Assembly: GCF_030408555.1 (NCBI RefSeq) | Contig: NZ_CP047048.1 | Location: 496,001-560,000 of the forward strand | Reading direction: 5' to 3' | DNA length: 64,000 bases | From: Corynebacterium aurimucosum | GTDB taxonomy: Bacteria > Actinomycetota > Actinomycetes > Mycobacteriales > Mycobacteriaceae | Part shown: positions 36,505 through 44,992 of the stretch, piece after piece | Layout of the letters: every line of letters starts with the position of its first letter | How positions within the stretch are numbered: the first letter of the stretch is position 1 | Made by a program: the position numbers and the translations under genes | Notes under the pieces: generated by a model | Databases searched by the model: none | The model's input: only the letters and a program-made list of their open reading frames with translations | What the model was told of the DNA's origin: nothing

Positions 36505-38376
36505 TTAAGCGTTTGGAGTGGACCAGCTGCTCACCTGGCGTAGTCGCTGGCGATTCTTCAGTCGTGATTGGCCCAGCTTGCGGGACATGCGGTCCAGAAT
36601 CTGGATGGCCTCCGTGATGTGCGGGCCTTTGTTGAGCATGACGCACTCCGCGCGCAGCGCATAGCCAGCGTCCGTGATTTCCGCGCGGGAGGGAAGCCCG
36701 GTCTTGGCCAGGGTCTCCAGAACTTGGGTGGCCATGATGACTGGGATATGAGCCGCCTCCGCGACCTTCATGATGCGCCCCGGTACCTGGACCATCTGCT
36801 CAAATCCCAGCTCCACAGCCAAGTCACCACGCGCAATCATGATGCCGAACTTGGCATGCCGCATGCCCTCCAGCAGCACGCTTCCCAGCTGCTCATAGGC
36901 GGGAACCGTCTCAATCTTGAGCACGATGCCCAGGTCACGCACACGCTGTGCCATCTCTTCCGAGTCCTGCTCAGCGGCAATCGCCTCGAGTGTGTCGTAG
37001 AGGAAGGACACATCAGAGGGCGTGCGGATGAAGGAGACCGCCGCGATATCGCAGTGCGTGGCCACAAAACGCAGCGCCTCGATGTCCTCCTCGGTGAGGC
37101 TGGGCAGCGGGACGTCAGTATCCGGCACATTGATTCCCTTATATGCCGCCAGGTTGGTGCCGGTAGGCCCGGCATGTTCCACGGTGATGACGGCCTCGCG
37201 CGCCGCACCATTCACCCGCACTTCGCGGACACGACCGGAGATGGCGCCGTCATCGAAAATCACCCGGTCGCCCACCTCGAGCGCACCGACCACCTCCGGC
37301 AGCGTACACCCAATAGTGGTCACCTCACCCTCCGCGATGCGCGCCGGCTCTGCGGATGTGCTGAGCACCAATTCCTCGCCGCGGTGCAGGCGAATCTTTT
37401 GCTCGAGGGGCGGAACCCCATGCACCCGGGTGATCTCCCCGCCGTGGTTGAGCACCGTGCCTTCGGCGAGGTAGCAGTTGCGCTCCCCGTGCAGCACGGC
37501 CACGCCTGCCTCTACGCTCTCCACGGTGAACACACGCGAGCGCCCGCGCGCTTCGGTGAAGCGGACCTCGCTGCCGGGCTGAAGCCCTGCTAGCCACTTA
37601 CCTTCTACCTCTAGCGCTACCGCTGGGCGTGCCGCGGTTGGCGACGCCTCCCCCGCCACCCCGTGGGCGCGGGCGGTGGAGGGGGCGTCGTGAAGCACGA
37701 GCGTTGCCGGACTCAGCAGTTCGCCTGCTGCGGTGCGCTCGCCGCGCACGCGGATGACCTGCGGGCCCGGCTCGATGGTGCCGGTGCGGACCTTGGAGCC
37801 AGCAATATCGCAGGAAATCAGAATCTCGCGCCCCACCTCTTCAGCGGCGCGGTGAACATGCTCCACCATCTTCTCCCACGCCGCCTGGTCTTCGTGGGCA
37901 CAGTTGATGCGGGCTAATTCCATGCCCGCGCGGGCGAAACCGAGGACCAGCTCATAATCCTCCGCAGCCTCGGTGGGCAGGGTCACCATGATGCGCGCGT
38001 GCGTGTCCTCCTGGGTGGGGCCGAGGAGGGCCTCGGTGTTGGCGTCGAGGATATCGTCGGCGTCTGCATACGCCGAGGCGATGGGCTGCACGGGGTAGGT
38101 CGGCGCCTGGCCGTCGAAGGCATCAATCACATTGCGAGCGGCGTGGAGGCGCTCCAGCACCGCGGGCTCTGGGTGGCTCAGGCTCGTAGCACCCAAGGCC
38201 GTGAGGCCTTCCTGCAGTTCGACGGCGTCCTGGGAACGCAATTCCATATAGCGCACGAGGTTGACCGCGCCGGGGCGGTGGACGGGATCCACGCGCGCTA
38301 TCTGCGCGGCGTGGGCGGCAGACGAAGCTTCGACGCGGGTAATGAGGGAATCAAGCAGTGGGCGCAGGCTAGGCAC
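36505..38376 (-). CDS. atypical pyruvate-kinase-like protein
   Basis: A 623-residue protein with the pyruvate kinase barrel but an unusual outline. About 150 N-terminal residues of unknown nature precede RIMVTLPTEAAED; kinase motifs then follow: ARINCAHED (family RxNxSHG, Ser replaced by Ala), CDIAGSKVRTG, an enlarged B domain (about residues 225-390), LKIETVPA (catalytic Lys and Glu), GIMIARGDLAVE and VIMATQVLETLAKTGLPSRAEI. The usual SGETA segment reads NKGPHI, and the C-terminal allosteric domain is missing. The GTG start at 38376 follows AAGGAGAC. Most catalytic residues remain, so activity is possible, but a normal glycolytic role is doubtful. Confidence 0.75.
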   Translation of the reverse strand: MPSLRPLLDSLITRVEASSAAHAAQIARVDPVHRPGAVNLVRYMELRSQDAVELQEGLTALGATSLSHPEPAVLERLHAARNVIDAFDGQAPTYPVQPIASAYADADDILDANTEALLGPTQEDTHARIMVTLPTEAAEDYELVLGFARAGMELARINCAHEDQAAWEKMVEHVHRAAEEVGREILISCDIAGSKVRTGTIEPGPQVIRVRGERTAAGELLSPATLVLHDAPSTARAHGVAGEASPTAARPAVALEVEGKWLAGLQPGSEVRFTEARGRSRVFTVESVEAGVAVLHGERNCYLAEGTVLNHGGEITRVHGVPPLEQKIRLHRGEELVLSTSAEPARIAEGEVTTIGCTLPEVVGALEVGDRVIFDDGAISGRVREVRVNGAAREAVITVEHAGPTGTNLAAYKGINVPDTDVPLPSLTEEDIEALRFVATHCDIAAVSFIRTPSDVSFLYDTLEAIAAEQDSEEMAQRVRDLGIVLKIETVPAYEQLGSVLLEGMRHAKFGIMIARGDLAVELGFEQMVQVPGRIMKVAEAAHIPVIMATQVLETLAKTGLPSRAEITDAGYALRAECVMLNKGPHITEAIQILDRMSRKLGQSRLKNRQRLRQVSSWSTPNA

Positions 38377-38423
38377 GGTGTCTCCTTCGATGTGAAAGTC
38401 CACCCATATTGTGCCGCGACTTG

Positions 38424-38894
38424 TTAGACCGCGCCACGGAAGCCGAGCTGGCGCCAAGCCTCATATACGGCAGTTGAGGCCGCGTTGGAGAGATTCATCG
38501 AACGTCGTGCCGGCATCATTGGGATGCGCACGCGCTCCGTTACCCGCGGGTGGAAGGCGTGTTTCTCCGGCAGGCCCGTGGGTTCGGTGCCGAAGAGGAG
38601 GACATCGCCTTCTTGGTATTCCACGTCGGTGAACCACTTATCCGTGTGGGTGGTGAAAGCGAAAACGCGCGCGCCGGGCAAGCTGTCCATGCAAGCATCG
38701 AAATCCTTGTGGATCTTGAGGTCTGCCAGGTCGTGGTAGTCCAAGCCTGCGCGCTTGAGGTGCTTGTCCTCGAAGTTGAAGCCGAGCGGCTCGATGAGGT
38801 GCAGGCTCGCGCCCGTGACGGCGGCGGTGCGGATAGCGTTGCCGGTGTTGGTGGGGATCACGGGGTTGTCGAAGACAATGTGCAAGCTGCTCAT
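38424..38894 (-). CDS. trmL: tRNA (cytidine/uridine-34 2'-O)-methyltransferase
   Basis: A 156-residue SpoU-family (SPOUT) methyltransferase that modifies the wobble base of tRNA-Leu. It shows the three SPOUT motifs: [31 protein letters not shown] and [17 protein letters not shown], with the trefoil-knot end [10 protein letters not shown]. The start at 38894 (MSSLHIVF) is preferred over 38900. It is divergent from folD, with only 24 bases between the start codons, so the two promoters overlap the coding starts. Confidence 0.93.
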   Translation of the reverse strand: MSSLHIVFDNPVIPTNTGNAIRTAAVTGASLHLIEPLGFNFEDKHLKRAGLDYHDLADLKIHKDFDACMDSLPGARVFAFTTHTDKWFTDVEYQEGDVLLFGTEPTGLPEKHAFHPRVTERVRIPMMPARRSMNLSNAASTAVYEAWRQLGFRGAV

Positions 38895-38918
38895 AGGCAT
38901 CAGTCTAGGATGGTGTGC

Positions 38919-39773
38919 ATGAGCGCTACCAAACTAGATGGCAACCTATACCGCGACGAGATTTTCGAGGACCTAGCCCAGCGCGTGGCCGCCCTCAAGG
39001 AGAAGGGGATTACCCCGGGCCTAGCCACAGTCCTGGTGGGCGATGATCCGGGTTCGCATTCCTACGTGAAGATGAAGCACCGCGACTGCGAGAAGCTCGG
39101 GATCAACTCGATTCGCAAGGATCTGCCTGGCGACGTCTCCCAGGAGGAGCTGGAGCGCGTCATCTCAGAGCTCAACAATGATGACGCCTGCACCGGCTAC
39201 ATCGTGCAGCTGCCCTTGCCGAAGCACCTGGATGAAAACCGCGTGCTGGAGCTCATCGACCCAGCCAAGGATGCCGATGGTCTGCACCCGATCAACCTGG
39301 GCAAGCTGGTGCTCAACGAGGAAGCGCCGCTGCCGTGCACGCCGAATGGCTGCATCCACCTGCTGCGCCGCTTTGGGGTAGAGCTCGATGGCGCGAAGGT
39401 CGTGGTCATTGGCCGCGGTGTGACCGTGGGCCGCCCGATCGGCCTGATGCTCACCCGCCGCACCGAGAACTCCACGGTGACGCTGTGCCATACCGGCACC
39501 AAGGACCTCGCCGCAGAAACCCGTGAGGCCGATGTCATTATCGCGGCCGCAGGCAAGGCGCACATGCTCACCGCCGATATGGTCAAGGAAGGCGCTGCGG
39601 TTCTCGACGTCGGCGTATCCCGCGTCGACGGCAAACTCGCCGGCGATGTGGCTGAGGACGTCTGGGAGAAGGCTGGCTACGTCTCCCCGAACCCGGGTGG
39701 CGTGGGTCCGCTGACCCGTGCGTTCCTGGTCAGCAATATCGTCGAGCGCGCCGAAAAGCTCGCCGCTGAATAA
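38919..39773 (+). CDS. folD: methylenetetrahydrofolate dehydrogenase/cyclohydrolase
   Basis: A 284-residue bifunctional enzyme interconverting methylene-, methenyl- and 10-formyl-tetrahydrofolate. Motifs: [15 protein letters not shown] with the catalytic Lys, [18 protein letters not shown] and the NADP loop [11 protein letters not shown]; it ends [19 protein letters not shown] (in pieces). The ATG at 38919 gives the standard family N-terminus ([15 protein letters not shown]). The DUF3017 gene follows 61 bases later, as next to folD in mycobacteria. Confidence 0.97.
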   Translation: MSATKLDGNLYRDEIFEDLAQRVAALKEKGITPGLATVLVGDDPGSHSYVKMKHRDCEKLGINSIRKDLPGDVSQEELERVISELNNDDACTGYIVQLPLPKHLDENRVLELIDPAKDADGLHPINLGKLVLNEEAPLPCTPNGCIHLLRRFGVELDGAKVVVIGRGVTVGRPIGLMLTRRTENSTVTLCHTGTKDLAAETREADVIIAAAGKAHMLTADMVKEGAAVLDVGVSRVDGKLAGDVAEDVWEKAGYVSPNPGGVGPLTRAFLVSNIVERAEKLAAE

Positions 39774-39834
39774 CGTTCACTATAAGAACGTTCACTGTAA
39801 ACACACGTCTAACTTGAGCATGTGAGTAGCAAGA

Positions 39835-40314
39835 ATGACGGATCAACCTGCACAGTCACAGGCGACCCCGCAGCGCCAAGCGCGACGAGTTCCCCGGCCC
39901 TCGGCTCAGGGGCGAGCCCATGCGCAGGCTGAAGGCCAAGCCCCCAGCCGCGTGCGCAACCGTGGAGCCAACCAGGCCCGCGGGAAAGCTGTGCCGCCGG
40001 TATCCCTGTCCAATCCCCACGACGCGCACCTGAAACCTTCGGCGCTGCCGCCGGCGGTGCAGTGGGTGGCCATTGGACTGTTCGTGGTGGCGGTTGTGGT
40101 GTCGGGGATTTATGCGCTTTCTGAGCACTGGCGGCGTGCCACCATGCTTCTGGGAGGGGCACTTATGTGGCTTACGGTGGTGCGCCTGACGTGTGATTCC
40201 TCGCGAGTCGGCGTGCTCGCGGTCCGCTCCCGGCGCTTCGATGCCTGGTTTACCGGCATTTTGGGCGCGGCGATGGCGTTCTTGGCTTTTTCCATTGACG
40301 CGCTGGGATCGTGA
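39835..40314 (+). CDS. DUF3017 membrane protein
   Basis: A 159-residue protein with a polar, Gln/Arg/Ala-rich N-terminal half (residues 1-70) and three predicted membrane helices at about 74-94, 101-117 and 137-155 (WVAIGLFVVAVVVSGIYAL, ATMLLGGALMWLTVVRL, AWFTGILGAAMAFLAFSI). The family is conserved beside folD in actinobacteria (Rv3355c position) and has no known function. A bidirectional terminator follows. Confidence 0.85.
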   Translation: MTDQPAQSQATPQRQARRVPRPSAQGRAHAQAEGQAPSRVRNRGANQARGKAVPPVSLSNPHDAHLKPSALPPAVQWVAIGLFVVAVVVSGIYALSEHWRRATMLLGGALMWLTVVRLTCDSSRVGVLAVRSRRFDAWFTGILGAAMAFLAFSIDALGS

Positions 40315-40317
40315 TGC

Positions 40318-40350
40318 GTGTGGCTCCTGAAAAGAGCCACACGGCTCTTT
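40318..40350. terminator. bidirectional terminator between DUF3017 gene and metX
   Basis: GTGTGGCTC (40318-40326) pairs with GAGCCACAC (40334-40342) over a CTGAAAA loop, followed by GGCTCTTTAG. It lies between convergent genes. Confidence 0.8.
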
Positions 40351-41548
40351 AGATATAGTATTCGTCGCCGACGTAGGCAGGGCCCACATCGAGGCCATTC
40401 GGCGCGGAGAGCAACAAGAAGTTGCGCAGGATGCGATTCATCTGCCGAGTCTCCGTTAAGAAGGCGTCGTGCCCTACGGGCGAGACAATCTTGGCCATCG
40501 CCAGCAGGTGGTTAACGTTGCGGGAGATGTGCTCCTGCTGGTGATAGGGGTAGAGGATATCGGTGTCCACGCCCACGACCATCGTCGGCACTTGCGATGC
40601 CGCCAGTGCTTTGATGAGCCCACCGCGTCCGCGGCCGACGTCGTGCCGGTTCAACGCCTCCGTGAGCACCACATAGGAACCTGCATCGAAGCGCTCGGTG
40701 AGTTTCGCCCCCTGGTAATCCAGGTAGGAGTTCACCGCGAAACGCTGGTTGAGCTCTCGGTGCGGGCCCAAAGGGTTTTCGCCCTGCTGTGGCTGGGCAC
40801 CAAAGCGTTCATCGATCTCCTGCTCGCCGCGATACGTCAGGTGCGCAATGCGGCGCGCCGCCGCCAGACCATCCCGCGGCGACTTATCGGTGAGGTAGTA
40901 ATTTCCGCCGTGCCAGAACGGGTCGCGCTCAATGGCGGAAATCTGCGCCGATTGGATACCAATCTGCCACCCCGAAGCCCGAGCCGATACCGCAATCACG
41001 CACACCGCCGACACGCTTTCTGGGTGCAACAAGCTCCACTCCAGCGTGCGCGCACCGCCCATCGAGCCGCCGAGTACCGCGTGCACACGCGAAATACCCA
41101 ACTGCTTCAGGCAGTCGTGCTCAGCCTCCACCAAGTCCCGAATCGACAGCGCCGGGAAGCGCCCGCCCCACGGCTTGCCATCCGGGTGCAACGATTTCGG
41201 CCCCGTCGATCCGTTGCAGCCGCCGAGCGCATTGGTGGCTATAACGCACCAGCGCGTCGTATCTAGGGCCTTGCCGGGGCCGACCAGGTCGGACCACCAA
41301 TCCACCACGTTGGAATCACCGGTCAGCGCGTGCTCAACCACCAAGACGTTGTTGACGCCGTCGGGGTCGCCGGCGAAAGCACCCCAGCGTTGGTAGGCCA
41401 CGTGGGCGTCGGCAAGCACGGCGCCTGCTTCCGTGGTGAAGTCACCGATGGGGACGACGGCGAGCTCGCCTTCGGGCGCGAGTTCCGGAATCGGGCTAAC
41501 CAATGGCCGAGAACCCACGCTCGAGGTCGGCGATGATGTCGTTGACAT
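40349..41548 (-). CDS. metX: homoserine O-acetyltransferase
   Basis: A 399-residue alpha/beta-hydrolase that acetylates homoserine for methionine synthesis. The nucleophile elbow is LGGSMGGARTLEW and the C-terminal triad region is VGVDTDILYPYHQQEHI and GHDAFL. The gene lies behind metY. With the ATG at 41548 it would overlap the metY 3' end by 53 bases; a TTG at about 41506 (LVSPIPELAPEGEL) would give an N-terminus closer to the C. glutamicum enzyme and is the main alternative. A copy of the iterated 13-mer is at 41405-41417. Confidence 0.95.
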   Translation of the reverse strand: MSTTSSPTSSVGSRPLVSPIPELAPEGELAVVPIGDFTTEAGAVLADAHVAYQRWGAFAGDPDGVNNVLVVEHALTGDSNVVDWWSDLVGPGKALDTTRWCVIATNALGGCNGSTGPKSLHPDGKPWGGRFPALSIRDLVEAEHDCLKQLGISRVHAVLGGSMGGARTLEWSLLHPESVSAVCVIAVSARASGWQIGIQSAQISAIERDPFWHGGNYYLTDKSPRDGLAAARRIAHLTYRGEQEIDERFGAQPQQGENPLGPHRELNQRFAVNSYLDYQGAKLTERFDAGSYVVLTEALNRHDVGRGRGGLIKALAASQVPTMVVGVDTDILYPYHQQEHISRNVNHLLAMAKIVSPVGHDAFLTETRQMNRILRNFLLLSAPNGLDVGPAYVGDEYYI

Positions 41549-42815
41549 CCTCGATGCCCACCGACAGGCGCACCGTGGCCTGGGTAATGCCCGCGGCCTT
41601 GAGAGCGGCCTCGTCGGACTGGGAGTGCGTGGTGGTAGCCGGGTGCACCACCAGCGAGCGGGTATCGCCGATGTTGGCCAGGTTGGAGTGCAGCTTCAGC
41701 GCATCGATGAACGCCCAGGCCTCCTCGCGGCCGCCGTTGATGTCGAAGGAGAGCACGGAGCCGGTGTAGTCGTAGCTCAACTTCTCCTTGACCTGCTTGT
41801 ACGGGGAGGAGTCCAGGCCGGCGTAGTTGACGGTGGTGACCTTGGCGTGGGACTCCAAGTACTCGGCCACGGCCTGAGCGTTGGCATTGTGCTTCTCGAC
41901 GCGCAACTGCAACGTCTCAATACCATTCAGCGTCAGCCAGGCGTTGAAGGGGGAGATGGCGGCACCCGTATCGCGCAACAGGCCCGCGCGCGCCTTGACA
42001 GCGAAGGCTGGTGCGCCCAGGTCGGCGTACTTGAGGCCGTGGTAAGCCTCGTCTGGGGTAACGAAGTAGGGGAAGACCGGCTCGCCATCGCGCTCGACGG
42101 TCCAATCGAAGGAGCCGCCATCGATGATGGCACCGCCGATGGCGGAGCCGTTGCCGCTGTAGAACTTGGTGGTGGAGACGACGACGATATCCGCGCCCAG
42201 CTCCAGCGGGCGGGCGAGTGCGCCGGTGGCGATGGTGTTGTCCACGATGAGCGGGACCTGGTTCTTGTGCGCAACCTCAGCGATGGCGGGGATGTCGAGG
42301 ACATCGGCGACCGGATTGCCGAAGGTCTCTCCGTAGAAGGCCTTGGTGTTCGGTTGGACGGCGTCCTGCCAGGAGGCTGGGTCATCCGGGGTCTCGACGA
42401 GGGTGACGTCGATGCCGAGGCGCTTCAAGGTAACGGTAAAGAGGGTGGAGGTGCCGCCGTAAAGGCGCGGGGAAGTAACAATGTGGTCGCCGGCGGAGGC
42501 CAGGTTCAAAATGGCGGCGGTTTCGGCGGCTTGGCCGGAAGCAAAAGCTACGGCGGCGACGCCGCCCTCGAGGGAAGCGAGGCGCTCCTCGAGCGCATCC
42601 TGCGTGGGGTTGGTCAGGCGGGTATAAATCGGGCCGGCATCCGAGAGGTTAAAGCGGTTGGCGGCGTGCTCGGCGTCGTTGAAGACGTAGGACGTGGTCT
42701 GGTAAATCGGCACGTTGCGTGCGTTGGTGGAGCCGTCCAGGTTCTGGCCGGCGTGGAGGGCGCGGGTCGCGAACGACCACTCGTTGACTGCGGAATTATC
42801 GTATTTGGTGCTCAT
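41496..42815 (-). CDS. metY: O-acetylhomoserine sulfhydrylase
   Basis: A 439-residue PLP enzyme that makes homocysteine from O-acetylhomoserine and sulfide. Family features are VPIYQTTSYVF, YTRLTNPTQDALEERLASLE, the Asp/Lys PLP region VDNTIATGALARPLE and STTKFYSGNGSAIGG with the Schiff-base Lys, and the C-terminal SVGIEDVNDIIADLE. It is the first gene of metY-metX. Two TAGACC-type boxes upstream (42828-42843, 42893-42908) suggest control by the sulfur regulator McbR. Confidence 0.97.
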   Translation of the reverse strand: MSTKYDNSAVNEWSFATRALHAGQNLDGSTNARNVPIYQTTSYVFNDAEHAANRFNLSDAGPIYTRLTNPTQDALEERLASLEGGVAAVAFASGQAAETAAILNLASAGDHIVTSPRLYGGTSTLFTVTLKRLGIDVTLVETPDDPASWQDAVQPNTKAFYGETFGNPVADVLDIPAIAEVAHKNQVPLIVDNTIATGALARPLELGADIVVVSTTKFYSGNGSAIGGAIIDGGSFDWTVERDGEPVFPYFVTPDEAYHGLKYADLGAPAFAVKARAGLLRDTGAAISPFNAWLTLNGIETLQLRVEKHNANAQAVAEYLESHAKVTTVNYAGLDSSPYKQVKEKLSYDYTGSVLSFDINGGREEAWAFIDALKLHSNLANIGDTRSLVVHPATTTHSQSDEAALKAAGITQATVRLSVGIEDVNDIIADLERGFSAIG

Positions 42816-42827
42816 GTCACAAAAGGC

Positions 42828-42908
42828 TAGACCAAGCGGTTCAGTGCTGTTAGTGGCTTTCTAGAAACCGCAGGCAAGCCCGAGAATAAAAATAGACCGA
42901 GCGGTTGG
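42828..42908. promoter_or_regulatory. two McbR-like boxes upstream of metY
   Basis: TAGACCAAGCGGTTCA (42828-42843) and TAGACCGAGCGGTTGG (42893-42908) are direct repeats 65 bases apart. Each is close to the McbR operator form TAGAC-N6-GTCTA (left half intact, right half GTTCA or GTTGG). A partial third copy, TAGAAACCG, begins at 42862. Confidence 0.5.
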
Positions 42909-42953
42909 TTTGGGGGCCTGTGTGTGCTGTAGATCTCCATGCAGTGCGAAGGC

Positions 42954-43568
42954 TCAAGGCCGCTGTTGGATGTCGATGCTTTCCCCAACGAGCAGGCGCT
43001 GGTAGCCGGTCACGCCGGCGCGTTGGAGCATGCCGTCGGTGATCTGCTTGCCGGCGTCGGACAGCACGGCGTCATGGATGGGTACTGTCACGCGCGCACC
43101 GATGCGCATGGCGTAATCCGCGGCATCCGCCCCGCGCACCCACGGCCCGGCGATGGGGAGCAGGAGGACGTCTACCGTGCGTCCTTCCGAGGTAACCCAC
43201 TGGTCGCCGGGGTGCAGCACTCCATTGAAGAAATAGCCCAGGTTCTCCGGACGTGGGATGTTGGGGTGGATTTCCTCGTGGAGCCCGCCCACCGCGCGGA
43301 TTTTCAGGCCCAGGACTTCGAACTCCTCGCCTGTGTGGACTGCGGTGCCGGAACCGATGGCGTCTACGGCTTCCTGCGTCCCCCACACCGGTAGGCCGCT
43401 CGCGCGCACGGTGTCGACGTCGAGGTGGTCGCCATGTGCGTGAGTGAGCAGCACCGCGCCGGCATTATCCAGGCAACTGAGGTCTGAAAGAGGACCGGGA
43501 TCGATGATGATGCGGCCCTGGGGCGCTTCGACGGCCACGGCGGATTGTCCATGTAACGAAATCTTCAT
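42954..43568 (-). CDS. metallo-beta-lactamase-fold hydrolase
   Basis: A 204-residue MBL-fold protein of the short UlaG/YtnP-like type. The metal-binding motif is LLTHAHGDHLDVDTV (residues about 40-54), with HPGDQW and the Asp/His pairs IAGPWVRG and VPIHDAVLSD toward the C-terminus. There is no signal peptide, so it is cytoplasmic. The substrate is unknown. It lies between metY and pdxR on the same strand as both (45 bases downstream of pdxR). Confidence 0.85.
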   Translation of the reverse strand: MKISLHGQSAVAVEAPQGRIIIDPGPLSDLSCLDNAGAVLLTHAHGDHLDVDTVRASGLPVWGTQEAVDAIGSGTAVHTGEEFEVLGLKIRAVGGLHEEIHPNIPRPENLGYFFNGVLHPGDQWVTSEGRTVDVLLLPIAGPWVRGADAADYAMRIGARVTVPIHDAVLSDAGKQITDGMLQRAGVTGYQRLLVGESIDIQQRP

Positions 43569-43612
43569 GCCGCCAACGCTAGCGTGGCGCAGAGTGGCTG
43601 CGCCACGGATTA

Positions 43613-44911
43613 TTACGCTAGGGCCTGCTTAACCAGCTCCAGCGCGGCGGCGAGCTCAACATCGCTCAAATGCCCGAAGCCCAAGACCACGCCTTCCTCG
43701 GCGGCCACGCCGCCCCAGTAATCGCTGAGCGGGGTGAGCGTCAGCCCTAGGGAAGCCGCGCGGTCGACCACGGCGTTGTCGCATAGCAACACCGCATGGA
43801 GTCCGCCGTGGATGGGCAGAAGGGTAGCGGGAGCGTCTTCCAGCGCGGCTTGGACGAGGTCGCGGCGGCGCTTGTAGGCACGGCGCATCCGCCCGGTGTG
43901 CCGCCGCAGCGCACCGCTGGCCAGGTAATTTGCCAGTGCCGCCTGGGGAATTGCGCCGACGGGCTGGCCGAAGACCTCCCGCACGCGATCCACCGCCGAG
44001 CGTAAGCTCGGCGGCACGACCAGATAGCCGCAGGCAATCGACGGCGAAATCACCGAAGAAAACGTTCCCAGCAAGACGGTGTGCTCTGGGGCGAGCGCGG
44101 CCAGGGCAGGAAGAGGTTGGCCGACGTAGCGCAGCTCGGAATCGAAGTCATCCTCGATGATGAGCACGTCGTTGCTGCGTGCCCATTCGACGAGCTCCGC
44201 GCGCCGGGCCGCCGGCAGGGAACCGCCATAAGGGTGCTGGTGGGAGGGGGTGACGATGAGAACGTCGAGGTCAACGGTGGGGACGGTGACGCCGTGGGCG
44301 TCGGTGGGGACGTCGACAAGCGTGTGACCCAACGCTTGGGGAACGCGGCGCAGGCTGGGGTACCCGGGGGACTCCACGCCCACGCGCAACTGGCTGCCCA
44401 GCGCGCGCAGCAGCACCGACAGCCCGTCGCGGGCGCCGGCGGTGATGACGACGTAGGCCGGGTCGACGGTGAGCCCGCGCATGTGGCGCAGGTGCGCGGC
44501 CGCTTCGCGGGGGAGATCGCCGGAAGGATCCACCGCGGCCTTACGCCACGCCGCCCTCCATTCGGGGGTGATGATTCCTTCGGTATCGGGCAAACCCGGC
44601 GTCAACTCTACGCGCGGTGGGGTAGGGGAAGGCCGCGGTGCCGGGGCGGGCTGTGGGGTGCGTCCGTGGGGTAGGTGAGGGTTGATGATGGTGCCCGAGC
44701 CCACCGACGCAGTGAGGTAGCCCTCGGCGGTGAGCTGTTCGTAGGCGGTAACCACGCTGCCTCGGGAAATGCCCAAATCGCGCGCCAGCGAACGGGTTGA
44801 CGGAACCTGCTCTCCGGGCAGCAGAATGCCCGCCGCGACTTGGGTGCGGAGGGCTTCGGCAATCTGCACCGGCAGAGCGCGCGTATCAGATGGATCGAGG
44901 CGGAAAGACAC
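43613..44911 (-). CDS. pdxR: MocR/GntR-family regulator PdxR, lysine-less
   Basis: A 432-residue regulator: an N-terminal GntR winged helix (residues 1-75, STRSLARDLGISRGSVVTAYEQL) linked to an aminotransferase-like domain that senses PLP. PdxR activates pdxST in corynebacteria, and pdxST lies divergently here with matching operator boxes. PLP contacts such as DDFDSELRY and SHQHPYGG are present, but the segment that normally carries the Schiff-base lysine reads GTFSSVISPSIACGY, with Ser286 where GTFSK is expected. PLP could still bind without a covalent bond. Confidence 0.88.
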   Translation of the reverse strand: MSFRLDPSDTRALPVQIAEALRTQVAAGILLPGEQVPSTRSLARDLGISRGSVVTAYEQLTAEGYLTASVGSGTIINPHLPHGRTPQPAPAPRPSPTPPRVELTPGLPDTEGIITPEWRAAWRKAAVDPSGDLPREAAAHLRHMRGLTVDPAYVVITAGARDGLSVLLRALGSQLRVGVESPGYPSLRRVPQALGHTLVDVPTDAHGVTVPTVDLDVLIVTPSHQHPYGGSLPAARRAELVEWARSNDVLIIEDDFDSELRYVGQPLPALAALAPEHTVLLGTFSSVISPSIACGYLVVPPSLRSAVDRVREVFGQPVGAIPQAALANYLASGALRRHTGRMRRAYKRRRDLVQAALEDAPATLLPIHGGLHAVLLCDNAVVDRAASLGLTLTPLSDYWGGVAAEEGVVLGFGHLSDVELAAALELVKQALA

Positions 44912-44921
44912 GACCCCATCA

Positions 44922-44985
44922 TAAGTGGTCTAATTCAACACTCTAAAAATGGCTCTTGTCTTGGACCAATTTCCTGGTCCACTAT
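44922..44985. promoter_or_regulatory. PdxR operator region
   Basis: TAAGTGGTCTA (44922-44932) matches the reported C. glutamicum PdxR motif AAAGTGGWCTA-type, and the reverse complement of 44975-44985 (ATAGTGGACCA) is a second copy. A perfect inverted repeat TGGACCA-N6-TGGTCCA spans 44962-44981. Both lie in the 81-bp pdxR/pdxS gap; pdxS starts eight bases after the last box. Confidence 0.75.
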
Positions 44986-44992
44986 GTGAGCC

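Noticed and set aside
41433..42830. 465-codon open frame antisense to metY
   Set aside because: Fully inside metY/metX; Gly/Val-rich shadow without motifs.
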